This document shows positions 1 through 7,970 of a DNA stretch of 34,412 nucleotides, in pieces; the first letter of the stretch is position 1; the number at the start of each line of letters is the position of its first letter. Below the pieces are notes generated by a model. That model was given only the letters and a program-made list of their open reading frames with translations, did no database searches and was not told the origin of the DNA. Made by a program: the position numbers and the translations under genes. The DNA is from RGIG3077 sp964490175 (GTDB taxonomy: Bacteria > Bacillota > Clostridia > Oscillospirales > Ruminococcaceae), in contig CAZBAI010000015.1 in NCBI GenBank assembly GCA_964490175.1, forward strand, positions 1-34,412. The letters are read 5' to 3'.

Positions 1-799
1 CGATGTTGTTCCCGATGGAAAATTCAAATGTTGCGGTTGTTGCGCCCTGCTCAACCTCTACGGGGCTGATGCTGAAATAAGGGGCATCTTCTGCGGCGCT
101 TACAGCAGTAGTCGTAGTAGTTGTTGTTGCCTTAGCTGTTGTGGTAGTAGTTGTAGTTGTTGTTGCTTTAGTAGTTGTTGTGGTTGTTGCTTTAGTAGTT
201 GTTGTGGTTGCTTTTGTGGTGGTTGTAGTGGTAGTAGTGGTTGTTTCTTCACTGCCGCCGATTGTGATTGTGCCATCGAAAGTATTGTATTCAACTTCCT
301 GGAAATTATCATCGGCAATCAAAGAGTTATCTTTAATTGTGATAGGAATAACCGTGCCTGCCTCTTCTGTACCCAAAAGGTTGATGGTAATAACAGCTAC
401 AACGCCGTTATCGGTAAGTTCATCATAACCTGTGATTACATTGAAGCCGAGTTCTTGCTGTTTCAACTTGCCTGTTGAGAATGTTGTGAGAATCTCATCG
501 GCATAATCTGTCAAGAGGATATCGCCTGCTACTGCGGACTTGAATGTATATCCTTCGGGAAGTTCCAGCCAAATCTCAATACATGAGAAGCCGCTGGGAA
601 TGTTGTTTCCGATGGAAAACTCAACCGTAGCGGTTGTTGCACCCGGCTCGACCACTACAGGCTCGATGCTGAAATAGGGTGCATCATCAGACGCTGCTTC
701 TGCCTTTTGCGGCAATGCCGTAATGTTACCCGCAAAAAGGGTACAGGCCATTGCAACCGAGGTCAGAAACGAGGCCGCTCTTTTAAAGATGTTTTTCAT
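1..799 (-). CDS. Multi-cohesin scaffoldin-like protein, partial (3' end beyond window)
   Basis: The reading frame is open from ATG 799 to the left edge without a stop, so only about 266 N-terminal residues are visible. A Lys/Arg start and hydrophobic stretch ending near Ala-Glu-Ala-Ala (about residue 36) form a signal peptide. One cohesin-like module follows (about 39-182), then a Thr-rich linker with Lys-Ala interruptions (about 183-225), then the start of a second cohesin-like module that the edge cuts. The modules are close copies of those in the neighbouring scaffoldin at 946-4641. Cohesins bind dockerins on enzymes to build extracellular complexes. The start is supported by AGGAAAAG about 5 bases upstream. 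It lies 146 bases downstream of the neighbour's stop, with a strong hairpin between, so co-transcription is likely. Anchoring or a dockerin cannot be judged. The cohesin assignment rests on the module pattern and ending, not a search. Confidence 0.82.
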   Translation of the reverse strand, partial: MKNIFKRAASFLTSVAMACTLFAGNITALPQKAEAASDDAPYFSIEPVVVEPGATTATVEFSIGNNIPSGFSCIEIWLELPEGYTFKSAVAGDILLTDYADEILTTFSTGKLKQQELGFNVITGYDELTDNGVVAVITINLLGTEEAGTVIPITIKDNSLIADDNFQEVEYNTFDGTITIGGSEETTTTTTTTTTKATTTTTKATTTTTTKATTTTTTTTTAKATTTTTTTAVSAAEDAPYFSISPVEVEQGATTATFEFSIGNNI

Positions 800-829
800 C
801 CCGCTTTTCCTTTCTATACTGATTTTGTT

Positions 830-865
830 AAGTATGCAGCCGAAAAGCACTTCGACTGCATACTT
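830..865 (-). other. Strong intergenic stem-loop between two scaffoldin genes
   Basis: On the minus strand the arms AAGTATGCAGTCGAA and its complement form about 15 pairs (one G-U) around a short loop. No U-tract follows, so it does not look like an intrinsic terminator. It lies between the stop at 946 and the start at 799. A role in mRNA processing or 3'-end protection is an inference. Confidence 0.7.
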
Positions 866-945
866 ATAATCATGATAATGATTCAATCTCGTAAGGCGTT
901 ACTTAAATAAAGCTTGCGCCTTGTTTTGATTTAAACTAAACTTAA

Positions 946-3900
946 TTATGCAAGAACATCTGCCCAAAGGAGCGAAAGTTCTGCATCGGAATAGCCGAAC
1001 ATAAACGACTTCATTGTTGCTTCGTTGTACCACTCAAGAACAGCCGAACCGTCATTTGAATTGATACCGCTCATGTTGTCGCAATCTGCAAGGAACAGGG
1101 CAAAGTCATTGTCGGATTCGTTCATTGTAGGTGCTGTACCTGTACCGAACAAGCTGTCAAGCTTATACTTGCTATAATCCTGAACATACTTGAAGATCAT
1201 ACCCGAATCATTACTGTTAACAGTATGATCAAGTGTAACATCGCCGCGCTGACCAACCTTGAGTGTTGCGCCGCCTACTGTTGTTGTGCCCTGAGCTGTG
1301 CAGTATGCCGAAATTGCTTCATCCGAACCGTTATAAACGATATCTACGGTGAAGTCGAACGTAGCATTGCCCGATTCATAAGCTGCCCAATAGAGCGAAT
1401 AGGGTGTTGCGCCGTCTGCTGCTGCGCAATCTGCTGTAATGTCAACTGTTGAGCCATCGCTCATTGTTGCGATTACCGTGAAGTCGCCTGCGGAAAGTGC
1501 GGTCTGATCATCAGCAAAGAAGTAACCGAGATCGCCTGCTGTGCAAGTAATATCAACGCAAGAAATTACTGTTTGTGCGCCCTCAACTGTGATTGTACCG
1601 TCGTAGGTATCGTACTCAACTTCCTTGTAGTTATCGTCTGCGATCAAAGAATTTTCCTTGATAGTAACAGGGATAACAGTGCCGGGCTCTTCTGTGCCCA
1701 AAAGGTTTACGGTGATAACTGCTACAACGCCGTTATCGGTGATTTCGTCATAACCTGTGATTACGTTAAATCCGAGTTCTTGCTGTTTCAACTTGCCTGT
1801 TGAGAATGTTGTGATAATCTCTTCTGCATAATCTGTCAAGAGGATATCGCCTGCTACTGCGGACTTGAATGTATATCCCTCGGGAAGTTCAAGCCAAACT
1901 TCAATGCAGGAGAAGCCGCTGGGAATGTTATTGCCGATAGAGAATTCAAATGTTGCGGTTGTTGCGCCCTGTTCAACTGTTACAGGTGCAATGCTGAAGT
2001 AAGGTTTATCGCCGGCAACGGTAGTTGTTGTAGTGGTAGTAGTTGTTGTTGCCTTTGTAGTTGTGGTTGTAGTTGTTGTAGTTGTAGCCTTGGTTGTTGT
2101 GGTGGTTGTTGTTACCTTAGTGGTAGTTGATGTTGTTGCGCCGCCCTTAACGGTGATTGTGCCGTCGTAGGTATCGTACTCAACTTCCTTGTAGTTATCG
2201 TCTGCGATCAAAGAATTATCCTTGATAGTAACAGGGATAACAGTGCCGGGCTCTTCAGTGCCCAAAAGGTTTACTGTGATAACAGCTACAACGCCGTTAT
2301 CGGTAAGTTCATCATAACCTGTGATTACGTTGAATCCGAGTTCTTGCTGTTTCAACTTACCTGTTGAGAATGTTGTGATAATCTCTTCTGCATAATCTGT
2401 CAAGAGAATATCGCCTGCTACTGCGGACTTGAATGTATATCCCTCGGGAAGTTCAAGCCAAACTTCAATGCAGGAGAAGCCGCTGGGAATGTTATTGCCG
2501 ATAGAGAATTCAAATGTTGCGGTTGTTGCACCTTGCTCAACCTCTACGGGGCTGATGCTGAAGTAAGGAACGTCAGCGGACACTACCTTAGTTGTCGTTG
2601 TGGTTGTTGTAACCTTCTTGGTTGTTGTGGTTGTTACCTTGGTGGTAGTTGATGTTGTTGTGCCGCCCTCAATGGTGATTGTACCGTCATAGGTGTTGTA
2701 AGCAACTTCCTTGTAGTTATCGTCTGCAATCAAAGAATTATCCTTGATGGTAACAGGGATAACAGTGCCGGGCTCTTCTGTGCCCAAAAGGTTTACTGTG
2801 ATAACTGCTACAACGCCGTTATCGGTAAGTTCATCATAACCTGTGATTACGTTGAATCCGAGTTCTTGCTGTTTCAACTTGCCTGTTGAGAATGTTGTGA
2901 TAATCTCCTCAGCATAATCTGTCAAGAGAATATCGCCTGCTACTGCGGACTTGAATGTGTATCCCTCGGGGAGTTCAAGCCAAACTTCAATGCAGGAGAA
3001 TCCGCTCTCTAAGTTATTGCCGATAGAGAATTCAAATGTTGCGGTTGTTGCGCCCTGCTCAACTGTTACAGGTGCAATGCTGAAGTAAGGTGCGTCATCG
3101 GATGCAACCTTGGTTGTTGTTGTGATTTCGCCGTCAACAACAATCTGACCGTCATAAGTGTTGTAAGCAACTTCCTTGTAGTTATCATCGGCAATCAAAG
3201 AATTGCTCTTGATAGTAACAGGGATAACCGTACCTGCCGGTTCTGTGCCCAAAAGGTTTACGGTGATAGTTGCTACAACGCCGTTGTCGGTAAGTTCGTC
3301 ATAGCCTGTAATTACGTTAAATCCAAGCTCATTTGTGCCCATTTTGCCTGTTGAGAATGTGGTGATGATTTCATCTGCATAATCTGTCAGAAGAATATCG
3401 CCGGCTACTGCCGATTTAAAGGTATAGCCATCGGGAAGTCCGAGCCAAACCTCGATGCAGGAGAAGCCACTCTCTAAGTTGTTGCCGATATAGAAATCGA
3501 ATGTGGCGGTTGTTGCGCCGCCGTCAACAACAACAGACTTAATGCTGAAGTAAGGTGCGTCTTCCGCAACAGTTGTGGTTGTTGTGGTTGTTACCTTCTT
3601 CGTGGTTGTGGTTGTAACTTTCTTGGTTGTTGTGGTTGTCGCTTTCTTTGTAGTGGTTGTTGTTACCGTTGCAGCACCGGTGGAAACCGTAGAGCCGTCG
3701 AAGTAAAGCGTTACATCGGAAGTAACGGTGTTGCTCCACGAAGTGACTGCGCTGCCCCACTGATCCGACTTAAAGTCAATAGTAAGGTTTACGTTATTCT
3801 TGGGAACAAGAATTGTAGCAACAGGTGAATCGGAACCGCTTACAGCAGTATTTTCCCAATATGTTTCGGTATATGAGGGATAGCTACCGAGTTCGCCGTG

Positions 3901-4641
3901 CTGACCTTGGACCAAAAGGTACTTGAGCGTATTAACGCCGTTGCCTGTTGCGTAAACAGTAACTACATAGTAGTTGGCATTTGATGTTGTAGTGGTTGTT
4001 GTAGCCTTTTTGGTTGTAGTAGTTGTGGTTGTTGTGGTTCTTCTTGTTGTGGTTGTAGTTGTTGTAGCCTTTGTTGTGGTTGTGGTTGTAGTTGTTGTTG
4101 ATGCAAGATCGCCGACAACAACTGCGCCGGAAACCGTTTCAAGGTCGCATTCCTTATAATTGCCGTCGGCAATCAAAGAGTTGTCCTTTACGGTAATCGG
4201 AATAACGGTACCGTCTGTTTCCGTGCCCAAAAGGTTGATGGTGACATAAGCCAAAACACCGTTGTCGGAAATTTCTCCGTATACCGTAATTGCGTTAAAC
4301 CCAAGCTCACTCTGGTTCATTCTGCCGGTTGAGAATGTTGTGAGGATTTCTTCGGCATAATCCGTCAAGAGGATATCGCCGGCTTCAGCCGACTTAAAGG
4401 TATAGCCGTCGGGAAGACCGAGCCAAACCTCAACGCAAGAAAATCCGTCTGAAATATTGTCCTCAATGGAAATAGCAACGGTTGCCGTTGAAGCACCCTC
4501 GTCAACCGAAACGGTTTCGGCAACGAATTTTACAGGTGTTGCGGCGCTTGCCTTGACAAGATTAAGTTCACCGAGATCGAACGTGACAATGTTCAGCAAA
4601 ACAAGAACCATTGCCGTCAGAAATGAAATAAATCTTTTCAT
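946..4641 (-). CDS. Scaffoldin-like protein: five cohesin-like modules, unknown module, Ig-like plus dockerin-like C-terminus
   Basis: This 1231-residue secreted protein begins with a signal peptide (about 1-34). Cohesin-like modules lie at about 35-178, 361-504, 516-659, 690-833 and 878-1021. Each has an N-terminal strand set, a GFSC[IV]EVWL segment, a DNGVVAVITVNLLGTE segment and a closing YDGTITV-type strand, as in cohesins. Thr-rich linkers, often with Lys-Lys or Lys-Ala, separate most modules. Residues about 222-320 form a different beta-rich module I do not recognise. A probable Ig-like module (1022-1120) precedes a dockerin-like module (1128-1208) with loops starting at D1134 and D1186. 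The role is inferred to be assembling dockerin-bearing enzymes and docking to another scaffoldin. The start at 4641 is chosen for the signal peptide and the AAAGGAAAA ribosome site. An in-frame upstream ATG at 4872 adds 77 non-secretory residues and was not used. No sortase motif is seen. Confidence 0.85.
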   Translation of the reverse strand: MKRFISFLTAMVLVLLNIVTFDLGELNLVKASAATPVKFVAETVSVDEGASTATVAISIEDNISDGFSCVEVWLGLPDGYTFKSAEAGDILLTDYAEEILTTFSTGRMNQSELGFNAITVYGEISDNGVLAYVTINLLGTETDGTVIPITVKDNSLIADGNYKECDLETVSGAVVVGDLASTTTTTTTTTKATTTTTTTRRTTTTTTTTTKKATTTTTTSNANYYVVTVYATGNGVNTLKYLLVQGQHGELGSYPSYTETYWENTAVSGSDSPVATILVPKNNVNLTIDFKSDQWGSAVTSWSNTVTSDVTLYFDGSTVSTGAATVTTTTTKKATTTTTKKVTTTTTKKVTTTTTTTVAEDAPYFSIKSVVVDGGATTATFDFYIGNNLESGFSCIEVWLGLPDGYTFKSAVAGDILLTDYADEIITTFSTGKMGTNELGFNVITGYDELTDNGVVATITVNLLGTEPAGTVIPVTIKSNSLIADDNYKEVAYNTYDGQIVVDGEITTTTKVASDDAPYFSIAPVTVEQGATTATFEFSIGNNLESGFSCIEVWLELPEGYTFKSAVAGDILLTDYAEEIITTFSTGKLKQQELGFNVITGYDELTDNGVVAVITVNLLGTEEPGTVIPVTIKDNSLIADDNYKEVAYNTYDGTITIEGGTTTSTTTKVTTTTTKKVTTTTTTTKVVSADVPYFSISPVEVEQGATTATFEFSIGNNIPSGFSCIEVWLELPEGYTFKSAVAGDILLTDYAEEIITTFSTGKLKQQELGFNVITGYDELTDNGVVAVITVNLLGTEEPGTVIPVTIKDNSLIADDNYKEVEYDTYDGTITVKGGATTSTTTKVTTTTTTTKATTTTTTTTTTKATTTTTTTTTTVAGDKPYFSIAPVTVEQGATTATFEFSIGNNIPSGFSCIEVWLELPEGYTFKSAVAGDILLTDYAEEIITTFSTGKLKQQELGFNVITGYDEITDNGVVAVITVNLLGTEEPGTVIPVTIKENSLIADDNYKEVEYDTYDGTITVEGAQTVISCVDITCTAGDLGYFFADDQTALSAGDFTVIATMSDGSTVDITADCAAADGATPYSLYWAAYESGNATFDFTVDIVYNGSDEAISAYCTAQGTTTVGGATLKVGQRGDVTLDHTVNSNDSGMIFKYVQDYSKYKLDSLFGTGTAPTMNESDNDFALFLADCDNMSGINSNDGSAVLEWYNEATMKSFMFGYSDAELSLLWADVLA

Positions 4642-5017
4642 CTGTTTTCCTTTCTTTCCGCAAAATGCGGAATAAAAATAGTGTTTTTTGCCCTGCGAAT
4701 GCGGTCTGCCGATATTTGTACACAAAGAACCGACCCAGCGCCTCAAACCGGCTAAATCTTCGGCGTTGTCGCATATCGGCTTTTTACGCCGATGCCAATA
4801 TGCAAAATCGAGCTTTGTCTGCAAAAAACGGGTACCGACGCCGCTGTTAACGGCACGGTTGCCTTTTCGCATACCCCGCCTTCGTCAGAAATTTATATAA
4901 GCAAAGCCTTCGGTATGTAAGCAGTTACGGGCTTCACAATATATACACATTTTGTTGACAAAAAGTCTTTTTTTGTGAGATGATACCTACTCTAATATAG
5001 AAATTCTCACATTTACA
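4642..5017 (-). other. Long 5' leader of the scaffoldin gene
   Basis: About 370 bases separate the predicted promoter from the scaffoldin start. The leader holds several inverted repeats, the clearest at 4771-4803 where a GCATA/TATGC outer stem encloses a TCGGC/GCCGA inner stem. I could not match it to a known riboswitch. Open frames here overlap on both strands and look accidental. Confidence 0.45.
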
Positions 5018-5046
5018 ATTATAGTATATGTGAAGTCAAATGTAAA
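5018..5046 (-). promoter_or_regulatory. Sigma-A promoter for the scaffoldin gene
   Basis: On the minus strand TTTACA (5046-5041) and TATAAT (5023-5018) are 17 bases apart. The -10 is consensus and the -35 matches four of six. It lies about 380 bases upstream of the scaffoldin start and downstream of the adaptor gene's terminator, so it would give the scaffoldin its own transcript. An imperfect dyad TTGTTA-N5-TAACAA lies upstream at 5095-5111. Confidence 0.6.
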
Positions 5047-5190
5047 TAGCGGAGCGGTCGATTTGTAGACATTCACAGTTTTAAGCGGCTCACTTTGTTA
5101 GTTTTTAACAAGACATTTTTGCGAAATTTAAACTATATGTCAAACAATTACTTTGGGTATATATTTTCTGCTCCATTGCGCTTAAATAAC

Positions 5191-5224
5191 AAAAAGCCGA
5201 CCCCGAAAAACCATCGAGGTCGGC
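5191..5224 (-). terminator. Intrinsic terminator of the cohesin-dockerin adaptor gene
   Basis: Minus-strand GCCGACCTCGA pairs with TCGGGGTCGGC (11 pairs, one G-U) around a 7-base loop and is followed by TTTTT. It starts about 25 bases after the stop at 5249 and separates the adaptor from the scaffoldin transcript. Confidence 0.85.
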
Positions 5225-5248
5225 AATAATGTTGTTACCGGATTTTGC

Positions 5249-6100
5249 TTACTTTTTCTCAACAGGGAAAACTGTGATTACTTTAAGAGCATATCTGGTG
5301 ATGATTGTAGCGTCAATCGAGTTTACTGAACCGTCGCCGTTTACATCGCAGCGTGCCAGCGCTTCATCTGAAAGCTTAGCGGATTTCAGCGCATATCTTG
5401 TTACGATTGTAGCATCAATTGAGTTTACAACACCGTCACCGTTTGCGTCGCCGTAAACGATATTTGAAGATCCTACGGTAACTTCGCCGTCAGTACCGGC
5501 GGCAGTTGCGTATGTTGCGTTAAGATCGCTGTCAACCTGTGCAAAATACATAGCGGAGTTATACACACCCGAACCCGAATAGGTTTCACGGTAGATAGCT
5601 TCTACCGTAAGGGGATATGTACCGCTTGCGTCATCAGCCAAAGTACCTGTAATCGTGCAAAGAACACCCGTTGTGTTGAGCCAGTAATTTGAATCTTCAA
5701 GAGCCGTTACCCATGTAATGGACACTTGGTCACTGAGGATTGCATAATCAAGGCAGGAGTAAGCCGAGCCGCTTACCATTGAATCCGAAAGTCCGGAATT
5801 AAGAGCAAGCTCTGCGGCAGCCGCACCGTTAGGGTCGGCAATTGCCCCGGCTGTAACGGAAGTAATGGTGATTGCCGAGCTGTCATATCCGACAGCAAAT
5901 TCAAGTGCGTTTATACCGCCGGAGGGAATGCTTGTCAGTTTTACGTCAACAGAAAACGTATCACCGGCGTCGGCAGTTGCGCTTCCGACAGTTACGCCAA
6001 CCGTATCGGCGGCACTTGCCGTGAAAGCAAACGACGAAAGAACAGCTGTTGCGGAAAGTGCACAGACAAGAGCACCGGAAACAAGTTTTTTCAGTTTCAT
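5249..6100 (-). CDS. Small secreted adaptor with one cohesin and one dockerin (ScaC-like layout)
   Basis: This 283-residue protein has a signal peptide (about 1-31, Ala-Ser-Ala-Ala end), one cohesin (about 33-211, ending GEVTVG) and a canonical type I-like dockerin (216-274). The two dockerin loops are near-identical: D218, N220, D222, N226, D229 and D252, N254, D256, N260, D263, each followed by a helix with TRYALK. The layout equals adaptor scaffoldins such as ScaC of Ruminococcus flavefaciens, which dock onto a larger scaffoldin and change the enzyme specificity offered. The cohesin is clearly different from the repeated modules in the adjacent scaffoldin, so it probably binds another dockerin group. 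The gene has its own consensus promoter (6250-6278) and terminator (5191-5224), suggesting strong independent expression. Which partners it binds is not visible. Confidence 0.9.
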   Translation of the reverse strand: MKLKKLVSGALVCALSATAVLSSFAFTASAADTVGVTVGSATADAGDTFSVDVKLTSIPSGGINALEFAVGYDSSAITITSVTAGAIADPNGAAAAELALNSGLSDSMVSGSAYSCLDYAILSDQVSITWVTALEDSNYWLNTTGVLCTITGTLADDASGTYPLTVEAIYRETYSGSGVYNSAMYFAQVDSDLNATYATAAGTDGEVTVGSSNIVYGDANGDGVVNSIDATIVTRYALKSAKLSDEALARCDVNGDGSVNSIDATIITRYALKVITVFPVEKK

Positions 6101-6249
6101 GCCAAAAAAACCTCCACAAATTTTGAATTGAAATTTTATATATAAGCGCAGACAAAGTTAGCCGACCTTGGACCGCACAGATATACCGATTCGTGTACAG
6201 AAAAATATGTCGGCGGCGTATCCCGACACACATTCTGATTCTTAAAATC

Positions 6250-6278
6250 ATTATAAACTATCAAATCTTCAATGTCAA
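6250..6278 (-). promoter_or_regulatory. Consensus sigma-A promoter for the cohesin-dockerin adaptor
   Basis: Minus-strand TTGACA (6278-6273) and TATAAT (6255-6250) with exactly 17 bases between: a perfect match to consensus. It leaves a leader of about 140 bases before the start at 6100. This predicts very strong constitutive transcription. Confidence 0.9.
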
Positions 6279-6369
6279 GATTATTTTTATTTCATTCGCA
6301 TTTTTGGTGCTTATAACCTATTTTGACATATCGGCTTTGGTGATTATGCCAAAGCGTTTTAACGCATAT

Positions 6370-7572
6370 TTAACCGAGAAACTCGCTCGGTATGACCTGA
6401 TCTATCAAAGAGTCGATATAATCAAGCGAAAGTCCGCACCCATGCGATAAAGCAAGCTCTGCCGTATAATCGCTGCGCAAATATGTTCTTATATTTCTGT
6501 AACTGCCGTCATAATGCGTAACGATGGGTATTGCTTTTACATTATCAAGGCTGACCGTGTCGGTTGAAGAATTATAGGTCACATCAAAATCCGCAAGCAT
6601 ACCGACCATCAAGTTGCTGTATGCCTGTGCCGAAATAAAGTTTCCCAAACTGTAAAACACAATAGCGTCGCTTCCGTCGTCGGTTTCAAGCCATTCGATC
6701 GATTGAATGGTATGCGGATGTGTGCCGATAACGATATCAGCGCCCCAATCGACAAAATTTTGCGCCAAATTGCGTTGACCGTCAACAACGGTGTTTGAAT
6801 TTTCCACGCCCCAATGTGCCGAAACCACCACAACATCTGCGATTTCGTCGGCTTTTTCAATCTGTGATTTCATAAGTTCGGTTTCCGAGGTGTAAATTAT
6901 CCTGATATCCGAGCCGCTCGGTATGTTTATACCGTTGGTGTGTTCTGTAAAGGCAACAAACGCAAATGTAATACCGTCAACGGTCATTGTGCGTATATTT
7001 TCCATATCCTCGGTATTTTCATATGCTCCGAAAACAAGCTGATTTCTGCTTTTCCAATATTCAAGCGCATAAAGCACGCCGTTTGTGCCCTTATCGAGAA
7101 CATGATTGTTCGCCATGCAAAACACATTAAATCCGAGATCTATCATCTTGTCGCCAAGCTGCGTCGGCGAATTAAAGCAAGGGTAAGTTGACGGCTCAAA
7201 CATATCGTTGCAGACAAGCGTTTCCTGATTTAGATACCGAATGCCGCTTTGCGGAATAACATCGGCAATATTTTCATAAGCATAGTCAAAATCATATGTG
7301 CCGTCAGTTGCCCTGTCGTGCGCCTGATTATATATCGACGAGTGAATCAGGTTGTCGCCGGCGGCAAAAAAGTGCGTTGTATATTCAACAATCGGCGGCT
7401 CAGTCGTGGTAACAGGCGTTGTTGTCACCAACGGCGCCGTTGTCACCTCGGTAACCGATGTTGTCGTTTGCGTTGTTGTGGATGCATTTTCTTTTGGGGT
7501 ATGGTCAACCCTTGAGCATGAAGTCAACAGCGCTGCCGCCAAAACCAAAGCGGCGCATTTAGTCACCGTCAT
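6370..7572 (-). CDS. CapA-family lipoprotein (poly-gamma-glutamate/capsule-type metallophosphatase fold)
   Basis: A 400-residue lipoprotein: the signal peptide ends in the lipobox LTSC with C19. A Thr-rich spacer (about 32-58) precedes a CapA/PgsA-type calcineurin-like domain. Visible family motifs are AAGDNLIH (D73, N74, H77), an NQE at 115-117, NNHVLD (N155, N156, H157), SAHWG (H253), GTHPH (H285, H287) and SLGNF (308-312). These are the expected metal-site positions of the family. CapA proteins are linked to polyglutamate capsule export, but no CapB/CapC partner is here, so the substrate is unknown. The start at 7572 is preferred to an in-frame ATG at 7587 because AGGTG lies just upstream of it. 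It follows the Dabb gene stop by 4 bases, so the two are one transcript. Confidence 0.85.
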   Translation of the reverse strand: MTVTKCAALVLAAALLTSCSRVDHTPKENASTTTQTTTSVTEVTTAPLVTTTPVTTTEPPIVEYTTHFFAAGDNLIHSSIYNQAHDRATDGTYDFDYAYENIADVIPQSGIRYLNQETLVCNDMFEPSTYPCFNSPTQLGDKMIDLGFNVFCMANNHVLDKGTNGVLYALEYWKSRNQLVFGAYENTEDMENIRTMTVDGITFAFVAFTEHTNGINIPSGSDIRIIYTSETELMKSQIEKADEIADVVVVSAHWGVENSNTVVDGQRNLAQNFVDWGADIVIGTHPHTIQSIEWLETDDGSDAIVFYSLGNFISAQAYSNLMVGMLADFDVTYNSSTDTVSLDNVKAIPIVTHYDGSYRNIRTYLRSDYTAELALSHGCGLSLDYIDSLIDQVIPSEFLG

Positions 7573-7576
7573 ATTT

Positions 7577-7882
7577 TTACACCTCATAATCTATGCAGGC
7601 ACGAGCCTCACGCAGCGGCGTGATAAATTTTCCGAAAGCAACGTGTGCGGGATGCACCTTATAATTTTCCATTTGCTCTATGCTTTCAAATTCGCACAAA
7701 AGCACAAAATCAAAATTCCGCTCATCTGAAGATTTAACATTAAGCATAGGCTTTATCGAAATTTTGCAATCGATTTGCTTATCGAGCTTTTCGGCATTAT
7801 CCATTGCCAAATCAAGGTTTTCCGCCTTTGTTTTGCCGTTTGCCGTCGGTTTAAATTTAAACATTACAATATGCTTTATCAT
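7577..7882 (-). CDS. Dabb-family (stress-responsive A/B barrel) small protein
   Basis: A 101-residue protein matching the Dabb ferredoxin-like fold: it opens MIKHIVMFKFK, has a central NFDFVLLCEFES strand pair, and has HPAH (about residue 78) near the C-terminal helix, the usual length and order for the family. Dabb proteins are dimeric alpha/beta barrels of mostly unknown or varied activity. The start at 7882 is chosen because GAGGTG lies 7 bases upstream; an in-frame ATG at 7924 would overlap the predicted promoter. It is the first gene of a two-gene unit with the CapA lipoprotein. No functional link between the two is evident. Confidence 0.8.
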   Translation of the reverse strand: MIKHIVMFKFKPTANGKTKAENLDLAMDNAEKLDKQIDCKISIKPMLNVKSSDERNFDFVLLCEFESIEQMENYKVHPAHVAFGKFITPLREARACIDYEV

Positions 7883-7915
7883 TTTTTTGCACCTCAATAT
7901 CAAAATACAATTCTT

Positions 7916-7943
7916 ATTATACAAAACCCTGTCGAAATGTCAA
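7916..7943 (-). promoter_or_regulatory. Promoter for the Dabb-CapA unit
   Basis: Minus-strand TTGACA (7943-7938) and TATAAT (7921-7916) are separated by 16 bases. Both hexamers are consensus. The leader to the start at 7882 would be about 25-30 bases. A 14-base palindrome AAAAAACGTTTTTT (7957-7970) sits 13 bases upstream of the -35. Confidence 0.85.
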
Positions 7944-7956
7944 GCTCAAAAGAGTG

Positions 7957-7970
7957 AAAAAACGTTTTTT
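7957..7970. promoter_or_regulatory. Palindrome AAAAAACGTTTTTT, possible operator
   Basis: A perfect 14-base palindrome centred on CG immediately upstream of the Dabb promoter -35. LacI/CcpA-family sites are centred on CG in this way, but flanking bases only partly match the cre consensus. Similar AAAACGTTTT cores occur near the sugar-transport promoter (21031 and 21240). Confidence 0.35.

Noticed and set aside
141..240. Short tandem repeats resembling a microsatellite or CRISPR-like array
   Set aside because: They are in-frame Thr-rich linkers of coding sequence, with no spacer-repeat structure.
141..428. Plus-strand Val-rich open frame (also 3974-4159)
   Set aside because: It is the antisense reading of Thr-codon linkers in the minus-strand scaffoldin genes, with no ribosome site.
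4642..4872. 77-residue N-terminal extension of the scaffoldin
   Set aside because: It would bury the signal peptide and lacks a ribosome site, while ATG 4641 has both signal peptide and AAAGGAAAA.
4642..5017. Cyclic-di-GMP-type riboswitch in the scaffoldin leader
   Set aside because: A GGCAACC and a GACAAAGC are present, but the conserved order and spacing of the class are not.
6330..6362. Terminator after the CapA gene
   Set aside because: GCTTTGG/CCAAAGC forms a 7-pair stem, but no T run follows on the minus strand; the gene's transcript end stays unassigned.
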